The position numbers and the translations under genes are program-made. Positions 26,679 through 35,209 of a stretch of 64,000 bases of DNA are shown here, piece by piece (the stretch's first letter is position 1; every line of letters begins with the position of its first letter). The DNA lies in assembly GCA_030696345.1 (NCBI GenBank), contig JAUYSK010000007.1, forward strand, positions 1 to 64,000, written 5' to 3'. The notes beneath the pieces were generated by a model. The model saw only the letters and a list, made by a program, of their open reading frames with translations. It was not told the origin of the DNA and did not search any database. This stretch comes from Azonexus sp. (GTDB taxonomy: Bacteria; Pseudomonadota; Gammaproteobacteria; Burkholderiales; Rhodocyclaceae).

Positions 26679-27908
26679 ATGATTAGCCTCGCCACTGATG
26701 TCAAACTCTCTATCCGGAACCTCACCAGAAACGTCAATCGTAGTTTGGTTGCTTGCTTGACGGTAGGCGGTGGCGTCGTTGCCTTTCTTCTGGCGGGCGG
26801 ATTTATCAATTGGATTTTTCACGACATGCGTGAAGCCACAATCCATTCCCAGCTCGGCCATATTCAAATCGTTCGTCCTGGATATTTTGAAAAGGGTATT
26901 GCCGACCCCTATTCTTTTCTCTTACCTGCTAACTCCCCAGAGTTGAAACTACTGGAAGAACTGCCTGATGTAGCCAGCGTCACGCCGCGCCTGGCCTTCA
27001 GTGGATTGGCAAGCCATGATGACATCACCATTCCTTTTATTGGTGAAGGCATTGATCCCGTTCGAGAAGCCCCCATTAGCACTCGAATAACCATCATTGA
27101 TGGACGAAACCTTGGCGACATCAAAGATCCGGAAGTAATTCTTGGCGAGGGACTCGCTCGGAGCCTTGGTGCCAAACCTGGTGACTCAATCGTTCTACTC
27201 GCCACAGCGTCCACCGGAAGTGCGAGTGCGATCGAACTTAAAATTGTCGGCACGTTCGCCACCATTTATAAAGATTACGACGACTCGGCACTACGTGTGT
27301 CGATCAATTTTGCTCGCAAGTTGATGCGCGTAAGCGGATCAACCTCTTGGGTGGTGCTTTTGAGAAATACGGAAAGTACGCAACGAGTAGTTGATGCAAT
27401 CACGCCAATGATGCTCTCTGCTAACGTTGAGATCATTCCCTGGACCAAACTTGCAGACTTTTATAACAAGACCGTCGCCCTGTTCTCAAAACAGATTGAC
27501 GTCATGAAATTCATTATTGGCCTGATCATTATTCTCACCATATCCAACACCCAAACAATGAGCGTAATGGAGAGAACTACTGAAATCGGCACGAGCCTGG
27601 CTATTGGCTTACGTAACAGCGAGGTTCTTCGACTTTTTCTAATGGAAGGCGTATTGATCGGCATTGCAGGGGGACTCCTCGGTATCGCATTTGGCTATGG
27701 GTTAGCGGAAGGCATTTCGGCCATCGGCATTCCGATGCCCCCACCACCCGGCATGGCACGAGGCTACACTGGACAGATCCTTGTCAGCGTATCGCTGGCC
27801 CTTGATGCTTTTTTGCTGGCAATGGTAACTACACTGGTAGCCAGCGTCATGCCGGCCTGGAAGGCTAGTCGTATGAATATCGTTGATGCCTTGCGCTGTA
27901 ATCAATAA
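26679..27908 (+). CDS. FtsX/MacB-type ABC permease 1
   Basis: A 409-residue permease with the four-helix LolC/E and MacB plan. TM1 is at about 22-45, a periplasmic MacB_PCD-like domain follows to about 265, then three C-terminal helices (about 270-290, 320-345, 370-395) come with the FtsX signature region. The cytoplasmic end is PAWKASRMNIVDALRCNQ. It overlaps the next permease (TAATG) and shares with it the motif AIGIPMPPPP before the last helix, so the pair arose by duplication and probably forms a heterodimer driven by the ATPase at 21316. Confidence 0.88.
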   Translation: MISLATDVKLSIRNLTRNVNRSLVACLTVGGGVVAFLLAGGFINWIFHDMREATIHSQLGHIQIVRPGYFEKGIADPYSFLLPANSPELKLLEELPDVASVTPRLAFSGLASHDDITIPFIGEGIDPVREAPISTRITIIDGRNLGDIKDPEVILGEGLARSLGAKPGDSIVLLATASTGSASAIELKIVGTFATIYKDYDDSALRVSINFARKLMRVSGSTSWVVLLRNTESTQRVVDAITPMMLSANVEIIPWTKLADFYNKTVALFSKQIDVMKFIIGLIIILTISNTQTMSVMERTTEIGTSLAIGLRNSEVLRLFLMEGVLIGIAGGLLGIAFGYGLAEGISAIGIPMPPPPGMARGYTGQILVSVSLALDAFLLAMVTTLVASVMPAWKASRMNIVDALRCNQ

Positions 27909-29134
27909 TGTTAAGCAACTTATTCGCGTTAGCCTTACGCAATATTTATCGGCAACGAGCTCGCTCTGCCGCCACCCTTGCAGCAATCGCCATCGGCGTC
28001 GCGGGACTAATTCTTGCGGGCGGATTCGTTCAAGATATATTTATCCAGCTTGGAGAGGCGATCATTCACTCTCAATCCGGACACATTCAGGTTACTCGCA
28101 AAGGTTACAGTGAAGGCAAGAACCGTGCTCCAGAAAAATATCTGATTGGCAAACCAGAGCAATTGAAAGCTGATATCCAGGAAGCTGCACCGGGAGTTCT
28201 ACTATCCATGGCCAGGATAGGATTTACCGGCGTGCTCAATAACGGCAAGCGCGATCTTGGCATTATCGGTGAAGGGATCGAGCCTGATGCTGAAGCCGGC
28301 ATTGGCACCTACATGCAATTTATTGAAGGTCGAGCACTCAAAGACACCGATCAGGAAGGAATCGTGGTTGGCTTGGGAGTTGCGAAATCACTGGGCTTAA
28401 AGGTAGGGGATCGAATCAACCTGATCATGACGCTCTCTGCAGGAGCGGTGAACACACTTGATTTTGAATTGGTGGGCGTTTTTCAGAGTTTTTCTAAAGA
28501 GTTTGACTCCCGTGCCGTTCGTATTCCACTTGATGCGGCCAGAATCCTCATGGACACACACGCAGCTCACCTTGTTGTGGTGATGCTAGATAAAACTGAA
28601 GACACTGCTCCAACAGCCAACACCTTGAAAGGAAAGCTTTCCGGACAGGAATATGATGTGACATCCTGGAAAGAAATCTCGGATTTCTATGAAAAAACTG
28701 TCGAACTCTACGACCGGCAATTCGGCGTCCTTCGTCTGATTATTCTCATCATGGTGCTGCTCAGCGTTGTCAATAGTGTAAACATGACCCTTTTTGAACG
28801 AACCCGGGAGTTTGGTACCATGCTCGCTGTCGGAGATAGGTCAAACACCATTTTTCGGCTGATAATGGTCGAAAGTGTTTGCCTAGGCTTGTTAGGCGCG
28901 ATCGTTGGAATGGTGATTGGTTGCCTTGCAGCAATTGGCATCTCGGCAATTGGCATACCGATGCCGCCGCCACCCAATGCGAATCTTGGATATACGGCGC
29001 TTATTCGGATTGTTCCCAGCGAAGTTCTGACTGCTGGCACCATCGGCTTCGTAGCCGCCGTCTTGGCAACAATAATGCCAGCAAAACGCGCGGCCCGCCT
29101 TGATATTGTCGAAGCTTTACGGCATGGAGTCTGA
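27908..29134 (+). CDS. FtsX/MacB-type ABC permease 2
   Basis: A 408-residue paralogue of the preceding permease with the same layout: TM1 about 20-42, periplasmic domain about 45-265, three C-terminal helices and the end PAKRAARLDIVEALRHGV. It shares IHSQSGHIQV near residue 55 and AIGIPMPPPP near 350 with its neighbour. The one-base overlap TAATG implies coupled translation. As in LolC-LolE, two related but distinct subunits suggest asymmetric cargo extraction from the inner membrane. Confidence 0.88.
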   Translation: MLSNLFALALRNIYRQRARSAATLAAIAIGVAGLILAGGFVQDIFIQLGEAIIHSQSGHIQVTRKGYSEGKNRAPEKYLIGKPEQLKADIQEAAPGVLLSMARIGFTGVLNNGKRDLGIIGEGIEPDAEAGIGTYMQFIEGRALKDTDQEGIVVGLGVAKSLGLKVGDRINLIMTLSAGAVNTLDFELVGVFQSFSKEFDSRAVRIPLDAARILMDTHAAHLVVVMLDKTEDTAPTANTLKGKLSGQEYDVTSWKEISDFYEKTVELYDRQFGVLRLIILIMVLLSVVNSVNMTLFERTREFGTMLAVGDRSNTIFRLIMVESVCLGLLGAIVGMVIGCLAAIGISAIGIPMPPPPNANLGYTALIRIVPSEVLTAGTIGFVAAVLATIMPAKRAARLDIVEALRHGV

Positions 29135-29265
29135 TCGATAATGTGAATTACACCACGGGCAGAGTTTTGACTTCTCGGCAAATAACACTTCTTTCCGTTA
29201 TGATAGCGCCCTAACCAATTAACACGGCGAGGTCGGCCTTCGACCTGATTGAGGAAAAAATAATC
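29135..29265 (+). promoter_or_regulatory. Leader region of the exopolysaccharide operon
   Basis: This 131-base gap precedes the first XrtA exopolysaccharide gene. A TATGAT hexamer (29199-29204) is a possible -10 box, without a good -35. AGGTCG (29230-29235) and CGACCT (29241-29246) form a short stem 20 bases before the ATG, and GAGG at 29251-29254 is the ribosome-binding site. I find no GG-N10-GC sigma-54 element here, in contrast to the PEP-CTERM gene. Confidence 0.35.
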
Positions 29266-29883
29266 ATGATTCATTCAACCGTGAAATCTACTTTCCAATG
29301 GTTTGCAATCGCTATTGCAGCGGTTCTTTTTGCCGGTTGCTCTAGTCACCCCGCAGCACCAACCGCTGCCGCCTCCCCTGACTATAGCTACAAGATTGGT
29401 CCTGGTGACAACTTGAACATTGTGGTCTGGCGTAACCCAGAATTATCCATGGTGGTGCCTGTACGACCGGATGGAAAGATTTCAGCACCGTTGATCGACG
29501 ACCTCGGCGCGATGGGCAAAGATTCCACCAGCCTCGCCAGAGATATCGAAAAGGAACTTGGCAAATTTATTCGTGACCCGGTCGTCACTGTGATCGTAAC
29601 AGGCTTCGTCGGGCCCTATAGTGAACAGATCCGTGTCATTGGCGAAGCTGCCAAACCACAGATTCTGGCTTACAAGCAGAAGATGACCCTGCTTGATGTC
29701 ATGATCGCCGTTGGTGGCATAACCGACTTCGCCGACGGCAACCGTGCAACGATCCTGCGCACCTCCGAGAACAATGCTCAATACAGCGTTCGCCTGAAGG
29801 ATCTGGTGAAGCGCGGAGATGTTTCCGCAAACGTCGAAATGAAGCCGGGTGATGTCCTCATCGTCCCGCAGAGCTGGTTCTAA
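29266..29883 (+). CDS. XrtA-associated polysaccharide export lipoprotein (Wza-like)
   Basis: A 205-residue outer-membrane polysaccharide export protein. A lipoprotein signal peptide ends in LFAGC (Cys25). A Poly_export (PES) domain follows with DYSYKIGPGDNLNIVVWRNPELS and the SLBB-like region QIRVIGEAAKPQ and LLDVMIAVGGIT, ending in MKPGDVLIVPQSWF. This is the short Wza-like protein that begins XrtA loci (TIGR03027 type); its length is normal for that group. It would form the outer-membrane exit for the exopolysaccharide. First gene of a 22-kb run on this strand. Confidence 0.9.
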   Translation: MIHSTVKSTFQWFAIAIAAVLFAGCSSHPAAPTAAASPDYSYKIGPGDNLNIVVWRNPELSMVVPVRPDGKISAPLIDDLGAMGKDSTSLARDIEKELGKFIRDPVVTVIVTGFVGPYSEQIRVIGEAAKPQILAYKQKMTLLDVMIAVGGITDFADGNRATILRTSENNAQYSVRLKDLVKRGDVSANVEMKPGDVLIVPQSWF

Positions 29884-29903
29884 TTATTCTTTTTTCAAAA
29901 TAT

Positions 29904-29929
29904 ACCGCCCTGACATCGGTCAGGGCGGT
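29904..29929 (+). other. Strong intercistronic hairpin
   Basis: ACCGCCCTGAC and GTCAGGGCGGT are perfect 11-base complements with the 4-base loop ATCG, sitting in the 65-base gap between the export lipoprotein and chain-length genes. There is no T-run on its 3' side on the plus strand (CGTAAGC follows), so it is not a classical terminator for the operon. It may protect the upstream message 3' end, set a processing point or attenuate partly. Confidence 0.7.
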
Positions 29930-29948
29930 CGTAAGCTTGGATACCTAG

Positions 29949-31514
29949 ATGGAAGAAATTCTTCGCCAGGCGTTGGTTATCCTGCGCGCGACATGGAAGC
30001 ATCGACGGCTCGGGATGCTCGTTGCCTGGGTTGTCGGCGCCATCGCTGCCGGCATCATTCTGCGGATACCCGATCGCTATGAAGCCTCGGCCCGAATCTA
30101 TGTGGATACGCAATCGATTCTGAAGCCACTCATGTCCGGTCTTGCCGTTCAACCGAACGTCGAACAACAGGTCATGATGTTGAGTCGCACCCTGATCAGC
30201 CGCCCCAATGTTGAAAAGCTGATCCGTATGGCCGACATGGACTTGAACATTAAAGGGAAGGCCGAGCAGGAAGAACTGATTGATGGCCTGACAAAAACAC
30301 TTAAGATCCAGAGTGTCGGACGAGACAATCTTTATACGCTGAGTTACCGCGACACCGATCCGGCAAAGGCTCAACGGGTCGTTCAGGCACTGGTATCAAT
30401 CTTCGTTGAGTCAAGCCTTGGCGACAAACGCCAGGATTCTGACTCGGCACGAAAATTTATCGATGAGCAGATACTCAACACTGAAAAGAAACTCCAGGAA
30501 GCGGAAAATCGCCTCAAAAACTTCAAGCTTCAAAACATTGAACTTCAAGTAGGTGATGGAAAAACCAGTTCTGACAGACTTTCTGACCTGACGACAGAAC
30601 TCAACCGGTCCCGTCTCGCTCTGAGGGAAGCTGAAAATTCTCGCGATGCGATGCGCCGCCAGATTGTGGGTGAAGAACCAGTTCTGCTGCCAGAATCTCC
30701 GGGTGCTGACTCCGGCGTTTCTTTGCCTGAAATTGACGGAAGAATCGACACCCAGAAGCGCAATCTTGACACCCTTTTACAGCGCTATACCGAGCAGCAC
30801 CCGGATGTTGTCGGTACCCGTCGCCTGATCAAAGACCTTGAAGAGCAAAAACGGCAGGAACTCATTGCCCGCAAAAAATTCGCTGCCGCCAATCCTGGCG
30901 CAGCCGTCAGTAACAATCCGGTGTACCAGCAACTTAAGGTGTCTTTGGCTGAATCCGAAGCCAACGTAGCCTCGCTTCGTGCGCGCGTGTCCGAGTATGA
31001 ATCCCGTTACAAAAGAATAACTGACCTGCTTAGAACGCAGCCCCAACTTGAAGCTGAATTCACCCAACTCAACCGCGATTACGATGTCAATAAGAAAAAC
31101 TATGAACAACTGGTTACTCGTCGCGAGTCAGCTGAATTGACAGGAGACCTAGATGCAGCAGGGTCAGTTGCCGATTTTCGTCTGATCGACCCGCCGCGAG
31201 CCTCCAATACGCCTGCCGCACCCAATCGGCTGCTGTTGCTGCCAGGCGGTCTCTTGATCGCACTGGCAGCTGGCTTGTTTGCCGCTTTTGTCGCCAGCCA
31301 GGTCCGTCCGGTATTTTTTGAAGGCAAATCCTTGCGTGACGTAACTGGCCTGCCGCTACTCGGGACTGTTTCGATGATTCCCAATGAAGCCAGGCGCAGC
31401 AAGGAGCGCGCTAGTCTTCGTCGATTTCTTATTGCCACTGCTGGACTGGTAGTTGCATATGGCGCAGGCATTGCTGCCCTTACCTTCCTCGCCCAGCGCG
31501 CAGCGGGAGTTTGA
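29949..31514 (+). CDS. XrtA-associated chain-length determinant (Wzz-like)
   Basis: A 521-residue inner-membrane polysaccharide co-polymerase. TM1 is at about 20-42, with a Wzz signature before and after it (IRDRYEASARIYVDT-like). A long periplasmic coiled-coil region follows (about 170-400, rich in Glu, Arg, Gln and Leu heptads), then the Pro-rich DPPRASNTPAAPNRL segment and TM2 at about 430-450. An extra hydrophobic helix lies at about 490-510. It matches the PEP-CTERM-associated chain-length group (TIGR03007 type). It controls polymer length and interacts with the kinase encoded 3 bases downstream. Confidence 0.9.
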   Translation: MEEILRQALVILRATWKHRRLGMLVAWVVGAIAAGIILRIPDRYEASARIYVDTQSILKPLMSGLAVQPNVEQQVMMLSRTLISRPNVEKLIRMADMDLNIKGKAEQEELIDGLTKTLKIQSVGRDNLYTLSYRDTDPAKAQRVVQALVSIFVESSLGDKRQDSDSARKFIDEQILNTEKKLQEAENRLKNFKLQNIELQVGDGKTSSDRLSDLTTELNRSRLALREAENSRDAMRRQIVGEEPVLLPESPGADSGVSLPEIDGRIDTQKRNLDTLLQRYTEQHPDVVGTRRLIKDLEEQKRQELIARKKFAAANPGAAVSNNPVYQQLKVSLAESEANVASLRARVSEYESRYKRITDLLRTQPQLEAEFTQLNRDYDVNKKNYEQLVTRRESAELTGDLDAAGSVADFRLIDPPRASNTPAAPNRLLLLPGGLLIALAAGLFAAFVASQVRPVFFEGKSLRDVTGLPLLGTVSMIPNEARRSKERASLRRFLIATAGLVVAYGAGIAALTFLAQRAAGV

Positions 31515-31517
31515 CCA

Positions 31518-32474
31518 ATGAGTCTGATTGAACAAGCCGCCAAGCGTCTCGAACAACTCCGTCAGGCCGGTGTTGAACTTGCCGACGAAAAGGCAACGCA
31601 CTCTCCCGTAGCAGAGGCAAAAGCATCGCTTTCTGTTTCTGATCCATATACGGCCCAACTACCTGTTTCGCCAATAGCTGAGAGTATTGCTGCAGCGCCC
31701 AAGCCAGCCCCGAAAACAGCACCGTCGGCACCCAGCAAAAAAGTCGAGCTAAATCTGGAAGCCATGTCTGCGTCCGGTCTGTTGGTTCCCCAGATTTCGC
31801 GCAGCCAGTTGGCTGATGAATACCGGGTTATCAAACGCCCCTTGATTGCCAATGCCATGGGCAAAGGAATGGGCCCACTGCAAAATGGCAATCTGATCAT
31901 GGTGACCAGTGCGCTCCCTGGCGAAGGAAAGAGTTTTACAGCGATAAACCTGGCAATCAGCATCGCCATGGAGCTCGATAACACAGTCATGCTGGTCGAT
32001 GCTGATGTTGCCCGCCCTTCCGTGCTAAACATGCTGGGCTTGCCGCCAGCGCCAGGCCTTCTTGATGTAGTCGACAAAAACTCGGTAGACATTTCCGGCG
32101 TGTTGTTGCGTACCAATATTGAAAAGCTGTCGATCCTGCCCAGCGGAACTCAGCACCCGCGCGCAACAGAATTGCTCGCCAGTGACGCGATGGTCCGGCT
32201 ACTTGACGATATGGCCAAACGCTATAGCGATCGCATCATCATTTTCGACTCCCCACCATTGTTGCTGACTACTGAAGCGCGTGCTCTGGCGACCCATATG
32301 GGTCAAATCGTCATCGTTGTTCATGCAGAGCAAACCACCCATGCTGCAGTCAAACAGGCTGCGGACGCAATTCAGGCATGCCCGGTCAAAATGATGGTGC
32401 TCAATCAAGCCCGTCAGGCATCCACTGATGGGTATGGATACGGGTACGGGTACGGATACGGACATGAAAACTAG
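31518..32474 (+). CDS. XrtA-associated tyrosine autokinase (BY-kinase)
   Basis: A 318-residue cytoplasmic bacterial tyrosine kinase (CpsD/Wzc kinase-domain type, TIGR03018 group). A Pro/Ala-rich N-terminal tail (about 25-80) precedes the kinase. Walker A is SALPGEGKS (131-139), Walker A' is LVDADVARP (159-167), and Walker B lies near IIIFDSPPLLL. The C terminus is a Tyr cluster of alternating Gly-Tyr with five tyrosines, coded by a 6-base tandem repeat. Autophosphorylation of this tail normally controls chain-length protein and export. The OMP gene start overlaps its end by 11 bases. Confidence 0.9.
   Translation: MSLIEQAAKRLEQLRQAGVELADEKATHSPVAEAKASLSVSDPYTAQLPVSPIAESIAAAPKPAPKTAPSAPSKKVELNLEAMSASGLLVPQISRSQLADEYRVIKRPLIANAMGKGMGPLQNGNLIMVTSALPGEGKSFTAINLAISIAMELDNTVMLVDADVARPSVLNMLGLPPAPGLLDVVDKNSVDISGVLLRTNIEKLSILPSGTQHPRATELLASDAMVRLLDDMAKRYSDRIIIFDSPPLLLTTEARALATHMGQIVIVVHAEQTTHAAVKQAADAIQACPVKMMVLNQARQASTDGYGYGYGYGYGHEN
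32431..32463 (+). repeat. GGRTAC hexamer repeat coding the kinase Tyr tail
   Basis: About five copies of a 6-base unit (GGNTAY: GGTATG, GGATAC, GGGTAC, GGGTAC, GGATAC) encode the alternating Gly-Tyr tail of the BY-kinase. A gain or loss of units keeps frame and would only change the number of phosphorylatable tyrosines. Confidence 0.75.
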
Positions 32475-34098
32475 ACTTCCGTTATGCCAAACGGCGTCGA
32501 CCGCTTTGTTGATCTGCCTAAGCGGAACAGCACTTGCCCAGCAAGCGGTACCCGGTGCAATTCCTGGAACAGGTTCTACCGCAGTATCTGGTACAACTGC
32601 AGCAGGCTCGGCTCAGGGATTACCCGCCCCTGCCGATGACAGTACTGCAACAACCCTGCAACCCGCCTGGATAATCAAACCACGGGTCGCGCTAACGGAA
32701 ACTCTGACCGACAACGTTGTTATCAACAGGTCTGCCAATGGCAAACAAAGTGATCTGATTACCGAGTTGGCGCCAGGGATAAATATTCAAACCAGAACAG
32801 CCCGCCTCAAAGGCTACTTTGATTATGCCTTGCGTGGTCAGTTCTACGCGAAGACCGACTATAGCCGGACCCAGAATTCGCTCAATACCTTTGGTACCTT
32901 TGAGGCCATCGATAACTGGTTATTCCTGGACTTCAGCGGCATCATCGCCCAACAAGCAATATCCGCATTTGGCACACAATCGCCTGGTAGTGGAACAATC
33001 AACAACAACAGCACGGAAACGGCCACCTACCGCCTCTCGCCATTCATTCGTGGAAACTTTGGCGGAGCCGTTGAATATTTGCTGCGCTACAACGTTTCAA
33101 CGACGCGTTCTGACGCTACTTTCGCATCCGATATCGAATTATCCCAATGGTCTGGTCAACTCAAAGGCAGCACACCATTTAAAAATTTGCAGTGGAGCGT
33201 CGATGGTAATCAACAAACCGTTGATTACAGTAACGGTCGAAAATCGGATGCCGAAACATTACGCGGCATGCTTACCTACGCGGTTCTTCCACAGTTTCGT
33301 GTTTCGATGAGTGGTGGCCAGGAATCGAACAATTACGCCTCAATCGATCAGGAAAGCAACTCCACCTACGGCTATGGTTTTGACTGGAATCCAACAGAAC
33401 GTACCAAGGTCACAGCCTTCAAGGAAAGGCGTTTTTTTGGTGACGGGCACAACATCAGTTTTCAACATCGCTTTCCAATGAGCAGCATTCGATTCACCGA
33501 TTCGCGAAACGTTTCCGTACTTCCCAATCAATTCACCACAGCAGGTCTGGGAACAATTTATGACCTGTATTTTGATCAGTTTGCCAGCCTGATTCCTGAT
33601 CCGATTACTCGAGCGACTTTTGTAAATGCCTTACTCGCTGCGAACGGCATTAATCCGAATACACAAGTCACCAGCGGGTTCATGACTTCCCGTGCCACGA
33701 TTCAACGTCGCCAGGAACTTGCGCTTACCTTGTTAGGGTCACGTAACTCCATCACCTTCCTTGCTAACCGCAACGAAAGTCAGTCAGTGCTGGCAGCCAA
33801 CGCGCTCAATGATGATTTCGCACAAGCCACCGGCATTCGCCAGCAGGGCTTCAGCCTTAATTTTGCACATCGACTCAGTGAAATCTCCAATCTGAACGTC
33901 CTGGCTTCACGCCAGGAAAGTACAAGTAGCGGAATCAATCGCCTCAAAACGACCATGACCATGTATCAAGTCAACGTTTCCACCAAGTTGGGAGCCAAGA
34001 CTACCGGCTCCTTGAGTGCTCGCCGTTCAGAATTCGAGAGTACGACCAACCCCTATACCGAAAACGCAGTTATCGGTACGGTCACCTTTACGTATTGA
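32464..34098 (+). CDS. XrtA-associated outer-membrane beta-barrel protein
   Basis: A 544-residue exported protein with a signal peptide (MKTRLPLCQTASTALLICL..., cleavage after ALA-Q) and a long alternating beta pattern ending in IGTVTFTY, consistent with an outer-membrane barrel. It corresponds to the PEP-CTERM system-associated outer-membrane protein type (TIGR03016). ATG 32464 is used because a signal peptide begins there; an earlier in-frame start adds 12 residues of repeat-derived sequence. It may be the exopolysaccharide secretion pore or a barrel partner of the Wza-like lipoprotein. Confidence 0.82.
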   Translation: MKTRLPLCQTASTALLICLSGTALAQQAVPGAIPGTGSTAVSGTTAAGSAQGLPAPADDSTATTLQPAWIIKPRVALTETLTDNVVINRSANGKQSDLITELAPGINIQTRTARLKGYFDYALRGQFYAKTDYSRTQNSLNTFGTFEAIDNWLFLDFSGIIAQQAISAFGTQSPGSGTINNNSTETATYRLSPFIRGNFGGAVEYLLRYNVSTTRSDATFASDIELSQWSGQLKGSTPFKNLQWSVDGNQQTVDYSNGRKSDAETLRGMLTYAVLPQFRVSMSGGQESNNYASIDQESNSTYGYGFDWNPTERTKVTAFKERRFFGDGHNISFQHRFPMSSIRFTDSRNVSVLPNQFTTAGLGTIYDLYFDQFASLIPDPITRATFVNALLAANGINPNTQVTSGFMTSRATIQRRQELALTLLGSRNSITFLANRNESQSVLAANALNDDFAQATGIRQQGFSLNFAHRLSEISNLNVLASRQESTSSGINRLKTTMTMYQVNVSTKLGAKTTGSLSARRSEFESTTNPYTENAVIGTVTFTY

Positions 34099-34102
34099 TT
34101 GT

Positions 34103-35209
34103 ATGTACGAAGCATTTTATGGCTTGACCAACAAGCCTTTTCAGCTAAACCCCGACCCCTCCTTTTATTTCGGAAGCAAGCAGCATCGCCGTGCAGCAGC
34201 CTATCTTGAATATGGCATGCACCAAAATGAAGGGTTTATCGTGATCACCGGCGAAGTCGGTGCTGGCAAGACAACGATAGTTCGAGGCATGCTGGATGGA
34301 CTGGATCAGGACAAGGTAGTCGCAGCCCATCTGGTCAGCACACAACTTGATGCCGACGATACCCTGCGGCTTGTTGGCGCGGCTTTTGGGATCAGGACCA
34401 AGGATGTTTCCAAAGCCGATGTTCTGATGTCGCTTGAAGCCTTCCTCATCAGCATGACCGGCAAAGGCAAGCGTTGTCTGCTCATCGTTGATGAGGCGCA
34501 AAATCTGACTGCACGCGCTGTAGAAGAACTTCGCATGTTGTCCAATTTTCAGTTTGGTAATCATGCCTTGCTGCAGAGTTTTCTGATTGGTCAACCGGAG
34601 TTCCGGCAGATCCTCCAAAGTCCCCACATGATGCAATTCAGGCAGCGCGTCATTGCTGCCTGCCATATTGGTCCACTGGATGTCGATGAAACCCGTGCCT
34701 ACATCGAGCATCGACTCAAGTGCGCTGGCTCGACAGGAATTCCGACCATTCTGCCAGCTGCCTTTGAGGCAATCTTCAAGGCCAGCAGCGGTATCCCGAG
34801 ACGTATCAATTCAGTTTGTGATCGCCTGATGTTGTTCGGTTATCTGAGCAGCAAGAAAGAGTTTGACGAACCCGACGTAGAAGAAGTTGCCCGGGAAATA
34901 CATGAAGAAACCATGGGTGGTACGACTCAGATCGGGGTTTCCTATGCCCCAGCCAATCCATCCCTTTCTCCCTTTACCCAGTCAAACAATTCCGGCATAT
35001 CAGACAATGCGAGCTTCTCAGGTGATCCTGTCGCCCTGCTTGCCAGCCTGAACGTACAGCAATTCGGCGAACGCCTCGGACGACTTGAGCGTAGCCTGCT
35101 TCATCTGGAAAAGATCAATAGCACGACGCTCAGCCTTCTTCAGCAACTCGTCAAAAATGGCGCCCAGTTGCCCCTATCCAACAAGGACGTTGAAAAAATT
35201 GATGCCTGA
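34103..35209 (+). CDS. XrtA-associated AAA ATPase (ExeA-like)
   Basis: A 368-residue ATPase beginning MYEAFYGLTNKPFQLNPDP, the family-typical N terminus (TIGR03015 type). Walker A is GEVGAGKTT (about 51-59), Walker B is LLIVDEAQNL, and sensor-like Arg residues occur in SGIPRRINSVCDRL. A low-complexity linker (about 275-315) leads to a C-terminal coiled-coil segment. It is related to ExeA/GspA ATPases that help assemble envelope machines. It starts 4 bases after the OMP gene and overlaps the epimerase start by 8 bases. Confidence 0.9.
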   Translation: MYEAFYGLTNKPFQLNPDPSFYFGSKQHRRAAAYLEYGMHQNEGFIVITGEVGAGKTTIVRGMLDGLDQDKVVAAHLVSTQLDADDTLRLVGAAFGIRTKDVSKADVLMSLEAFLISMTGKGKRCLLIVDEAQNLTARAVEELRMLSNFQFGNHALLQSFLIGQPEFRQILQSPHMMQFRQRVIAACHIGPLDVDETRAYIEHRLKCAGSTGIPTILPAAFEAIFKASSGIPRRINSVCDRLMLFGYLSSKKEFDEPDVEEVAREIHEETMGGTTQIGVSYAPANPSLSPFTQSNNSGISDNASFSGDPVALLASLNVQQFGERLGRLERSLLHLEKINSTTLSLLQQLVKNGAQLPLSNKDVEKIDA

